A stretch of DNA of 6,992 bases from JAYEJW01 sp034716535. GTDB lineage: Bacteria > Pseudomonadota > Gammaproteobacteria > Chromatiales > Chromatiaceae. Shown here in pieces: positions 1 to 5,694 of the stretch; positions within the stretch are counted from its first letter, which is position 1, and each line of letters starts with the position of its first letter. The notes below the pieces were generated by a model, which saw nothing but the letters and a program-made list of their open reading frames with translations, ran no database searches and had not been told where the DNA came from. The stretch lies in assembly GCA_034716535.1 (NCBI GenBank), contig JAYEJW010000542.1, positions 1 through 6,992 of the forward strand, in the 5' to 3' direction. The translations under genes and the position numbers were made by a program.

Positions 1-296
1 ATACCCACTGGGCTCTTACGGGAGGTTTGTATTTCCAGATGCAAATTACCATGCGCCGTGTGCATGGCTAATGCTACGCATATAGCGCCACAGAATGCAA
101 GCGTTATTATTTCATATGCATGGCTACTTTATGAAAAATTACAAATGGCGAAAAGTCAGTGACCACGGGGGCTAGCGGCTGAAATTGGCTAGTTTCGGAG
201 GGGTAAAGTCCGTCTTGTGCAGATACTGGCGCGACTTGACCCCTGTGTATCCTGGTAGGTGAGCGCCAGCGAGTTAGGTGCGCATCCTGCTTTATT
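1..296. other. Left-edge non-coding segment
   Basis: No gene is supported here. It appears less GC-rich than the AcnX region. It contains a small hairpin (CCATGC 49-54 with GCATGG 62-67), a 10-bp direct repeat TGCATGGCTA at 61-70 and 117-126, and the inverted repeat at 199-244. A short plus-strand frame from 131 stops after 14 codons. The reading frame on the minus strand that runs into the AraC gene shows no domain and is taken as chance. Confidence 0.5.
199..244. repeat. Imperfect inverted repeat downstream of the AraC gene
   Basis: AGGGGTAAAGTC (199-210) and GACTTGACCCCT (233-244) are inverted with 11 of 12 matches around a 22-nt loop. It lies about 52 bp beyond the regulator's stop codon. 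GGGGTCAAGTC-type ends resemble REP-like repeats seen in other proteobacteria, from memory. No T-run follows on either strand, so a terminator role is weakly supported. Confidence 0.45.
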
Positions 297-1328
297 TCAG
301 CGCGTGTATGCCTGGCGGTAAACTCGCGGAGTGACGCCGGCAATTCGCCGGAAGGTGCGCGAAAAATGCGTCGGATCACTGTAGCCCAGCAGACGAGAGA
401 CATCGGTCACCTTCATGTTCGGGTCTTGCAGCATCCGACTGGCGGCATGGAAACGCGCATGATCCAGCACCTCGGAGTAACGGGTCCCCGTTTCCGCGAG
501 CTTGCGTTGTAGAGTGCGTTTGCTTGTATTACAAAGCCCTGCGGCGAAATCTACACTTAGATCTTTTTCCTGGAGATAGGTAAACAAGACCTGCGTGAAT
601 GAGCCGACAAAGTCGTTTGAAAATCGCTCATAGTCGACCGAAGAAGACGCAGGCGTAGCGGCATTATGTGTTATTGGCGGCAGGCTGAGTAGCGCGTTTT
701 CCAGAGCAATGTAAGAGAACTGCTGCGATACCCGCATGTGCGTACCGGGAAATTCTTCGCGGATAGAATTGCATGGAGGGTGAGGTGTCATTAACCCCAT
801 CTCGCTCGGGTGCCACTCTGGACCCGCAAAAATACGGACAATGCCGAGTAATGTCATCAGGCCGAACCAGCCGATTTGTTCTATAGCCGGATTCTGTGCG
901 TCACAGCTCGGGCGGTGATAAAAATAGGCGTGCTCACTGCCTGGTGACTGTATAAGGCCCAAGCGGCAATGGGTGATGGTCTTGTTGGTCAGGTCGCTGG
1001 CCGTCAAGATCCCGCGGTAGAGCGTTGGCGACTGGTGGAGCAGGCTTGTTAACTTCGGATCGGCGCTATCGGCGCCATACTGGCGCCCTACACGAAAGCC
1101 GAGATCCTCAATGGCTTGATTGCGCGCCGTGTTGACGAGAAACGACCAGAACAGGTACGAGGGAACGTAGTTGTTGAGATACTCGAGTGCGAAGAAAGGC
1201 AGGCCAGCGCGCTGAAACTCACGCTCAACGGGCGCGCCAACATCAGCAAGGAATTGCGCGAACGGGCGCAGAACGGCTACCCGGTGTACCGGTATCGACT
1301 CCGTTCTACCGTAGGTGTGGTTACGCAT
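297..1328 (-). CDS. AraC-family transcriptional regulator with N-terminal ligand-binding domain
   Basis: This 343-residue cytoplasmic DNA-binding protein most likely activates catabolic or transport genes in response to a small effector. Residues about 19-210 fit the arabinose-binding-like domain of OruR/VirS-type regulators. The C-terminus (about 235-340) is an AraC DNA-binding domain with two helix-turn-helix units: the first around 258-280 (NTSKRTLQRKLAETG) and the second around 306-336, with the family signature LGYSDPTHFSRTFRR followed by GVTPRVYR. Length is normal for the subfamily. The start at 1328 gives the full N-terminal domain but has only a weak ribosome binding site. The gene is the last on the minus strand, 555 bp beyond the porin stop, so it may have its own promoter. 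It is the only regulator visible and a plausible controller of the AcnX-porin genes, but that link and the effector are inferred. Base composition looks somewhat less GC-rich than the AcnX genes. Confidence 0.93.
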   Translation of the reverse strand: MRNHTYGRTESIPVHRVAVLRPFAQFLADVGAPVEREFQRAGLPFFALEYLNNYVPSYLFWSFLVNTARNQAIEDLGFRVGRQYGADSADPKLTSLLHQSPTLYRGILTASDLTNKTITHCRLGLIQSPGSEHAYFYHRPSCDAQNPAIEQIGWFGLMTLLGIVRIFAGPEWHPSEMGLMTPHPPCNSIREEFPGTHMRVSQQFSYIALENALLSLPPITHNAATPASSSVDYERFSNDFVGSFTQVLFTYLQEKDLSVDFAAGLCNTSKRTLQRKLAETGTRYSEVLDHARFHAASRMLQDPNMKVTDVSRLLGYSDPTHFSRTFRRIAGVTPRVYRQAYTR

Positions 1329-1883
1329 AGAACTCGAAAAGCGCTTAACTGCCTTCTAACTTACATTGTAGCTCGCGGAAATCGCCGTTGTCAGTTGAAA
1401 GAAAACGAGGCGATCTCGCAGGTTAGCGCGAAAAGGAGCTACTTCTCAATAACCCGAGGCAATCTCGTAGGGCGGATCAAGGAGCGCAGCGACGGATCCG
1501 CCGATGGCCGCGATTTTGGTGGGTCCGCTTCGCTTGACCCACCCTACAGCGGCCGGGGTGCCCCGGGTTTTTGAGAAGCTACAAAAAGGAGTCTCGCCGT
1601 GCTCAGGATGCGAAACGGGAAGGCGAAACCACCGTGGCTACTTTCACGATGTGTGTCTTGGCTCGCACCCAAGCTCTGCTTCCGGAGTCACCTTGAACGA
1701 GCGCTCGGACGAGGGCAAGGGCAAGGGCAAGCGAAGTGGAGCTTCCGAGACTTTTGGTAAACCCGCCTGCTTAAACTCGCGTTCAACTTGGAGGCAGGCT
1801 CCGCGGATTCGGCACATCTACCACCACGCTGGCTGGAAAGGTTGATGACGGGTTCGGGATATGCGGAGACAAGCTCAAGAAGG
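1329..1883. other. 555-bp gap between porin and AraC genes
   Basis: The gap holds the composite repeat at 1467-1547 and otherwise no recognised gene. A plus-strand frame from a GTG at 1600 with an AAGGAG upstream encodes about 53 residues rich in Arg, Trp and Gly-Gln repeats (GGGCAA three times near 1713-1730), but its composition looks like translated repeat DNA. A weak inverted pair AAGCTCTGCTTC (1671-1682) and GAAGTGGAGCTT (1733-1744), and another GCCTGC/GCAGGC (1765-1770, 1794-1799), suggest decayed repeat sequence. The AraC promoter should lie in its low-coordinate end, but I could not pick boxes with confidence. Confidence 0.5.
1467..1547. repeat. Composite head-to-head REP-like inverted repeat
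   Basis: Two related units face each other. Unit 1 (1467-1502) has stem GGCGGATC at 1471-1478 and GATCCGCC at 1495-1502. Unit 2 (1518-1547) has stem GGTGGGTC at 1518-1525 and GACCCACC at 1536-1543. The outer ends GTAGGG (1467-1472) and CCCTAC (1542-1547) pair with each other, and the reverse of unit 2 reads GTAGGGTGGGTCAAGCGAAG, close to unit 1. This GTAGGGTGGRTCAAGCG-type sequence is, from memory, a frequent intergenic repeat in gammaproteobacteria. It lies between the porin and the AraC gene, on the 5' side of the regulator. Confidence 0.8.
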
Positions 1884-3200
1884 TCAGAACACAGCCCGGA
1901 GCCTCAGGCTAAAGACCGAAGCGTGGTCGATTTCGCGGGTCAAAGCCGGGTTGATGACCGACTGGTAGCTCAACGTCGTGTCCAACCCGGTAAAAAGTGG
2001 AAACCGGTAGAAGACTTCCACGTTGTATTCATCCCGCGCCCCCTCAGCGGTCGCTTTCGCCCAGTTCCCGGCAATACCGATGAGATCGTTTTGCATGCCG
2101 GCAGGTCCGGGCGGATCATAGAGGAGGAAGTGCAAACCGACCTGCTGCTCGTAGAGCGACGAATCATCCCAGCTCTTGCCCCACCGCAGGATCCCGATGG
2201 CGTCGCCATCATCGGTCAGTTCCTGCTCGAGCTTGGCCGTCATACCCCAACCCTCCTTCCCGGTGCTGGCGTTGATGGGCTCCCCGTTTCTGGTGCCGTC
2301 GTTATGCCAGATCGTAAACTTGGAGTAACCGGCCTGCTGGGTCCTGGGCGCGATCTTGTAACCAAGCTCCAATGCGTAGTAGTAGTCACCGCAGCCGGGA
2401 CACCCAAAGTCGAAGCGGTCGGCGTTTGCGTCCGACACCAATCCCAGTATTCTCCAGCGATCGTTGGGATACCAGACACCCACCGCCCCCAGCCCGGAGT
2501 CCGGATACCCGCTCGAAAACAGGCCCGTGCCGGCGTTCGGGAGGAAGGTGGTGACGGGGGTGATGTGCTTGGACGTTGCCAGGATGGCATCCGGCGTGAT
2601 CTTGCCGACGCGGTAGGCCCACCCCGCTTCCTTACTGCCCTGCTCCCAGTAGAGATTGCGCAGAATAAATGCCGGCCTGTATTCCGAGAAAGCATTGGCC
2701 GTGCCGATCTGGCTGGCGAGGCTGACGAATCCCAGGTTCTGGGGGCCCGTGGTTCCGTATGACCAACGGCCCTCGACGCCGAAGAACAGTTCTCCCTGGG
2801 TCGGCTCGCCTCTGTTGAGCAGTTCCCACGAACCGACGAAGTCAAGATCCGTGGTCGTCCCCCATTTGTCGTTGTCGGGAAGCGCCTCCGAGAGCCACTG
2901 GAAGAGATGATTGATGTTCAGTCCCAGCTTTAGGTGGCTCGCCTGGTAGATGCTATCCTTTGCCTGATCCGTCGCGTCGTGAAGCGATTTCAGCGGAGAA
3001 ACACCGAGAAGGGAATCCCGTTGCGCCCTGCGCACCTGAATCTCGTTCAGTAGGATCGACGGATCCTCGTTGTTGCCGCCGATCGGCGCACCAGGTCCAC
3101 CACCGCCCGATTCCGCCCCCTGCACATCGGCACTTGCGGTTGCCATCGTGAAAAAGCTCAGTGTGCCGACCAATGCCAGGGGGAGGACCAGGTGTCTCAT
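1884..3200 (-). CDS. OprB-like outer-membrane porin
   Basis: This 438-residue protein is a predicted outer-membrane beta-barrel channel for small solutes. Residues 1-24 form a Sec signal peptide (Arg/His n-region, hydrophobic LVLPLALVGTLSFF, cleavage after ASA). A Gly-rich stretch follows (about 31-44), then a short charged helical segment (about 50-85), as in carbohydrate-selective OprB porins. From about 115 on, alternating aromatic/polar strands separated by Asp/Gly/Asn turns fit a barrel. The protein ends in SLRLRAVF, with the terminal phenylalanine expected for BAM-dependent assembly. Two cysteines form CPGC at 267-270, unusual in porins. An AAGG sequence lies 8 nt upstream of the ATG. 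It follows the AcnX small-subunit gene by 178 bp on the same strand, with a REP-like hairpin between. It may be co-transcribed and supply the enzyme's substrate. OprB-like is recognised from overall pattern, so sugar specificity should not be assumed. Confidence 0.88.
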   Translation of the reverse strand: MRHLVLPLALVGTLSFFTMATASADVQGAESGGGGPGAPIGGNNEDPSILLNEIQVRRAQRDSLLGVSPLKSLHDATDQAKDSIYQASHLKLGLNINHLFQWLSEALPDNDKWGTTTDLDFVGSWELLNRGEPTQGELFFGVEGRWSYGTTGPQNLGFVSLASQIGTANAFSEYRPAFILRNLYWEQGSKEAGWAYRVGKITPDAILATSKHITPVTTFLPNAGTGLFSSGYPDSGLGAVGVWYPNDRWRILGLVSDANADRFDFGCPGCGDYYYALELGYKIAPRTQQAGYSKFTIWHNDGTRNGEPINASTGKEGWGMTAKLEQELTDDGDAIGILRWGKSWDDSSLYEQQVGLHFLLYDPPGPAGMQNDLIGIAGNWAKATAEGARDEYNVEVFYRFPLFTGLDTTLSYQSVINPALTREIDHASVFSLRLRAVF

Positions 3201-3257
3201 GGTGTGCGCCTTGACGAAGGGAAAACAAAAATTCTACGCGCGCCACCGCATCAGACA

Positions 3258-3315
3258 TGGGTTGGACTTCAGCCCGACTCTCTGCCGAGAACCCGTCGGG
3301 CTGAAGCCCAACCCA
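3258..3315. repeat. REP-like long hairpin between AcnX small subunit and porin genes
   Basis: Arms 3258-3278 and 3295-3315 are inverted copies of TGGGTTGGRCTTCAGCCCGAC, 21 nt each with a single mismatch, around a 16-nt loop that itself contains TCTC/GAGA. The sequence resembles dispersed REP-type palindromes common in proteobacterial intergenic DNA. It lies about 58 bp upstream of the porin start and 63 bp past the AcnX small-subunit stop. There is no T-run on the minus strand after the stem, so a simple intrinsic terminator is not supported. It could stabilise the upstream mRNA or damp read-through into the porin gene. Confidence 0.85.
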
Positions 3316-3378
3316 CGCATTTATTTTGCGGTGACTTAAGCAGCGTTGTAATGGTTGAAGGTTCGACGCGTTGGTTCG

Positions 3379-3825
3379 TCAACCGACCTCGACCGTGCCG
3401 TCCTCGCTGATCTTGATCTTGTCGCCGGTCTTCACGGTGTTCATGAAGTCGTCGCCCAGCAGGTCGATCGTGATGACCTTGCGGTCGTTCCATACGGCAT
3501 CCATGATCAGGCCGCCCGCGGCGATACTGTCGACGTGCGAGGAGAACAGCATCGCCTTGAACCCGACGCCGAGCAGGTTCATGCCCATGATTGCGCCGGC
3601 GCCCATGGTCGAGCCGACGGTCTGGGGCGTGCAGATGATCGCACCGGCTAGGTCCTTATCTTTGAGCTCTGCGTTGTTTGCGTCGGTGCAGGGTGCGTTC
3701 TCGGTGTTCCCCGCGAACATATTGGTGAAATAGGACGCGGTGGTGTTGAAAGGCTGCTTCGAGACGAGCGCTTCGCCTTCCAGCTGCCCGGGTATCAGGA
3801 CACGCCCTTTGAAAGTCGTTGCCAT
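3379..3825 (-). CDS. Aconitase X small subunit (DUF126 swivel domain)
   Basis: This 148-residue protein is the small subunit of a two-subunit AcnX dehydratase; it corresponds to the mobile swivel domain of aconitases and closes over the active site of the large subunit. The family pattern is visible: GRVLIPGQLEGEALV at 7-21, a loop around TPQTVGSTMGAG (66-77) whose GST carries the serine (S72) I equate with the conserved catalytic serine, an SSHVDSIAAGGLIMDAV segment (95-111) and a closing TGDKIKISEDGTVEV (133-147). The glycine/serine loop differs from the Ser-rich GRGSSSGS form I recall in bacterial hydroxyproline enzymes and is nearer the GST(V/M)G form of archaeal phosphomevalonate dehydratase. 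A GGAG box sits 8 nt before the ATG. The protein starts straight into the domain with no signal peptide, although its partner has one. The gene follows the large-subunit gene after 78 bp. Substrate unknown. Confidence 0.9.
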   Translation of the reverse strand: MATTFKGRVLIPGQLEGEALVSKQPFNTTASYFTNMFAGNTENAPCTDANNAELKDKDLAGAIICTPQTVGSTMGAGAIMGMNLLGVGFKAMLFSSHVDSIAAGGLIMDAVWNDRKVITIDLLGDDFMNTVKTGDKIKISEDGTVEVG

Positions 3826-3833
3826 TTGTTGAT

Positions 3834-3837
3834 CTCC
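3834..3837 (-). promoter_or_regulatory. Ribosome binding site of AcnX small subunit
   Basis: GGAG (in GGAGAT) on the minus strand is 8 nt before the ATG at 3825, a good spacing. It fixes a start with no signal peptide, since the upstream 78 bp to the large-subunit stop cannot hold a leader of normal size in this frame. Confidence 0.7.
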
Positions 3838-3853
3838 AATTCGGTTGATTTGC

Positions 3854-3880
3854 CCGGGCGACCCGACCGGCTGGGCCCGG
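3854..3880 (-). other. GC-rich hairpin between AcnX large and small subunit genes
   Basis: CCGGGC at 3854-3859 can pair with GCCCGG at 3875-3880 across a 15-nt loop, within the 78-bp gap between the two subunit genes. There is no following T-run, so it is not a convincing terminator; it might influence transcript processing or subunit ratio. The stem is short and could be chance in such GC-rich DNA. Confidence 0.3.
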
Positions 3881-3903
3881 CCGCCGGAGCTGGTCTCTCA
3901 GGC

Positions 3904-5502
3904 CTAGACCTTGCCGGTGACGATGATGTCCACGAGCTTCTGGTCGGGGAAGTAGCGGATGCTCGAGTAGTTCCGGGTCTTTGCAGAGTTCGTGACCCCG
4001 CGCACCCGATCCGAGAAGCCCTTCATGCCCGAATAGCTCACTGCGCACATGTTCGTATAGAACATGCCGGAAGCCTTCATCTTGCTCGCGAGCTCGCCCT
4101 CTTCCTTGAGCAGGCGCTCACGCACCACGTTGGGCATGAACATGTAAACAGGGATCGCTGTTTTGTCCTGGCCAGCCTTGTCCACAGCTTCGGTGACCAA
4201 TTTTCCCCACTTCACCACCTCGTGATAGGTGTTGTGAGGGCACCCGATGAACGCCCCCGTTGGGTCGCCGTCCTTTTCCGGCCAGAGGTTCTCGAAGGTG
4301 TCGATGGTCGCCTGCTGCTCCTTGTCGTCGTAGACGTAGGTCTGGAAGTCCTTGACCAGCATGTCACGGCCCTTTTCCTTTGGCTCGGGCGTGACGCCTT
4401 CGACGTGATAGCATCCAACGGCACCCGCGGCAGCAGTGGCACTGCCCATGGCCTTCAGCTTGTGCATATTTTCGTTGGTGACTTCCCCGCCGAAATAGTT
4501 TTCGACCCCGGCGACGAAGGGTATGTCTTCGACGCACTTCCGTCCGATCGCGGTGCCAAGCGCGCCCCAGTCGGGCTCCTCGGACGTCTTGACGTCGATC
4601 AGCCACTTCGCCTTGCGGCCTTCGTCGGTCATCAGGCCGAACTCTGGCGCCTTGCCAAGCAGCGCGCAGACCATCTCCATACCGGCGCCGTAGCGGTTGG
4701 TGCGGATGCCGAGAACCGAATTGCCGTAGTTCACCGCTGAAGATTCGCACCAGGCGACAGGCGTGCCAGGCTCCGGTGCGTTGCCGACCTCGTCGAGATA
4801 GCAGGCGCAGGACCGGTAATTGAGGTCTGGCGCGCCGAGGCGCGAATGAACGTAGTCGAGCTTCATCTGCAGCGGATAGCCCTCGTAGATGAGCTCCATG
4901 TCCTTCGGATTGTTCTGGACGTTGTAGACGTCATAGGGCCGCGGGTTCACCGTGTAGGGCGCATAGGACTTCAGGCCTGCATCGGCACACGCGTTGAGCA
5001 TGTCGATCAGCGACGCCATATAGGGTGCACCGATATAGAGGTTGCTGTGCGGAGCGCCTCCGAGTTTTACGAGTTTTTTGGCGCCGAAGGTCTCGCCGAA
5101 CTGCACGAGGATCTTCATGAGCTTGGCCTTTTCCTCGCCGTCCTTTCCGTCGAGAATGGCCTGCTCTTCATCGGTCAGTTCCATCTTCGACGATGCGCTT
5201 TCGGCAGTTGCACCGGCCTGCGATGCGCCGGAGAAGGTTGCCTTCTGGCCCGTGGGCTTCCCGTCGGGGCCGGTGCCGTTCATGTCGGTCGTGACAATAT
5301 GCTTGGCGAATCCCGGAACCTCGCCGGTGCCCGCACTGCCGCCCGACGCCGCCGGCGCGGCGGCTTTTCCTGCCGGGGCCTTCGCCGCGGGAGCATCCCC
5401 GGCCGGGGCGTTCTCGGCCACCGCGTTTCCGGTCTGGACCGAGAGCCCAGCGGGTAATAGTGCGGTCAAAGGTATCGCTTTGACGAATTCTCTGCGTTTC
5501 AT
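3904..5502 (-). CDS. Tat-exported aconitase X large (catalytic) subunit
   Basis: This 532-residue protein is the catalytic subunit of an AcnX (DUF521) hydro-lyase, an Fe-S enzyme that removes water from a hydroxy-acid-like substrate. Residues 1-29 are a Tat signal: RREFVK, hydrophobic AIPLTALLPAGLSV, cleavage after AVA. Residues 31-62 are an Ala/Pro/Gly linker and 63-106 are unassigned. The AcnX domain starts near M107 (MELTDEEQAILDGKDG) and runs to the end: SCACYLDE (231-238), WCESSAVNYGNSVLGIRTNR (251-270), DWGALG (311-316), HVEGVTPEP (366-374), GCPH (420-423), TNMC (483-486), TNSAKTRNYSS (504-514). C232, C421 and C486 lie where I recall family cysteines; C252 and C364 seem extra. The start at 5502 has AAGGAG nine nt upstream, whereas M107 (5184) has no ribosome binding site. 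Family certain; export strongly suggested; substrate unknown (3-hydroxyproline, phosphomevalonate or another). Confidence 0.94.
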   Translation of the reverse strand: MKRREFVKAIPLTALLPAGLSVQTGNAVAENAPAGDAPAAKAPAGKAAAPAASGGSAGTGEVPGFAKHIVTTDMNGTGPDGKPTGQKATFSGASQAGATAESASSKMELTDEEQAILDGKDGEEKAKLMKILVQFGETFGAKKLVKLGGAPHSNLYIGAPYMASLIDMLNACADAGLKSYAPYTVNPRPYDVYNVQNNPKDMELIYEGYPLQMKLDYVHSRLGAPDLNYRSCACYLDEVGNAPEPGTPVAWCESSAVNYGNSVLGIRTNRYGAGMEMVCALLGKAPEFGLMTDEGRKAKWLIDVKTSEEPDWGALGTAIGRKCVEDIPFVAGVENYFGGEVTNENMHKLKAMGSATAAAGAVGCYHVEGVTPEPKEKGRDMLVKDFQTYVYDDKEQQATIDTFENLWPEKDGDPTGAFIGCPHNTYHEVVKWGKLVTEAVDKAGQDKTAIPVYMFMPNVVRERLLKEEGELASKMKASGMFYTNMCAVSYSGMKGFSDRVRGVTNSAKTRNYSSIRYFPDQKLVDIIVTGKV

Positions 5503-5511
5503 GGCCTGCTG

Positions 5512-5517
5512 CTCCTT
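5512..5517 (-). promoter_or_regulatory. Ribosome binding site deciding the Tat-containing start of AcnX large subunit
   Basis: AAGGAG on the minus strand lies 9 nt before the ATG at 5502. No comparable sequence precedes the internal ATG at 5184 that would give a normal-length cytosolic AcnX. This supports translation of the signal peptide and linker. The site touches the stop codon of the upstream 58-residue ORF. Confidence 0.8.
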
Positions 5518-5694
5518 CTATAGGGTTGACATTACACCAGAAGAGTCGGTTTTGGTTCGGAGGCATCTGAACTGCAAGTCCCCGGCCTGCGCCGTCTCCT
5601 CGGCAGTCGCCGCTTCGGCAAGGCGACCAAAGGAAAGAAGTGCGCCTGACGCCGGCAACGGCGCGATTCCTTTACAGAATTCTCTACGCTTCAT
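5518..5694 (-). CDS. Small Tat-signal protein (58 residues), unknown function
   Basis: A 58-residue ORF starts MKRREFCKG, nearly the same n-region as the AcnX large subunit (MKRREFVKA); the match extends to DNA, including a shared AGAGAATTC. A moderately hydrophobic segment (about 10-25) leads to a possible cleavage after AEA (26-28), leaving a mature peptide of about 30 residues with no recognised domain. GGAG lies 5 nt upstream of the ATG. Its TAG stop at 5518-5520 abuts the AcnX ribosome binding site (5512-5517), with 15 nt between stop and the next start, so translational coupling is likely. It could be a true small exported protein, the stub of a longer Tat substrate that lost its body, or a degenerate duplicate of the AcnX leader. 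The start, signal and spacing favour translation; function is unknown. Confidence 0.5.
   Translation of the reverse strand: MKRREFCKGIAPLPASGALLSFGRLAEAATAEETAQAGDLQFRCLRTKTDSSGVMSTL

Noticed and set aside
199..244. Intrinsic terminator for the AraC gene
   Set aside because: The stem is present but no T-run follows it on the minus strand.
1116..1574. Plus-strand frame of 152 codons running from the AraC gene into the gap
   Set aside because: Its first half is antisense to the AraC ligand-binding domain and its second half is repeat DNA.
1600..1761. Possible small plus-strand gene from a GTG with AAGGAG upstream
   Set aside because: The 53-residue product has no domain and looks like translated intergenic repeat sequence with a GQGQGQ run.
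1788..2762. Plus-strand frame of 324 codons opposite the porin gene
   Set aside because: It is the antisense shadow of a clear porin with signal peptide and terminal phenylalanine; the translation has no recognisable domain.
3826..4740. Plus-strand frame of 304 codons opposite the AcnX large subunit
   Set aside because: The opposite strand encodes conserved AcnX motifs throughout; this frame reflects high GC at third positions.
4846..5457. Plus-strand frame of 203 codons within the AcnX large-subunit gene
   Set aside because: Antisense shadow of the conserved enzyme.
5521..5538. GTTGACATTACACC as a sigma-70 -35 box
   Set aside because: It is on the plus strand inside the minus-strand mini-protein gene, with no suitable -10 box or gene downstream.
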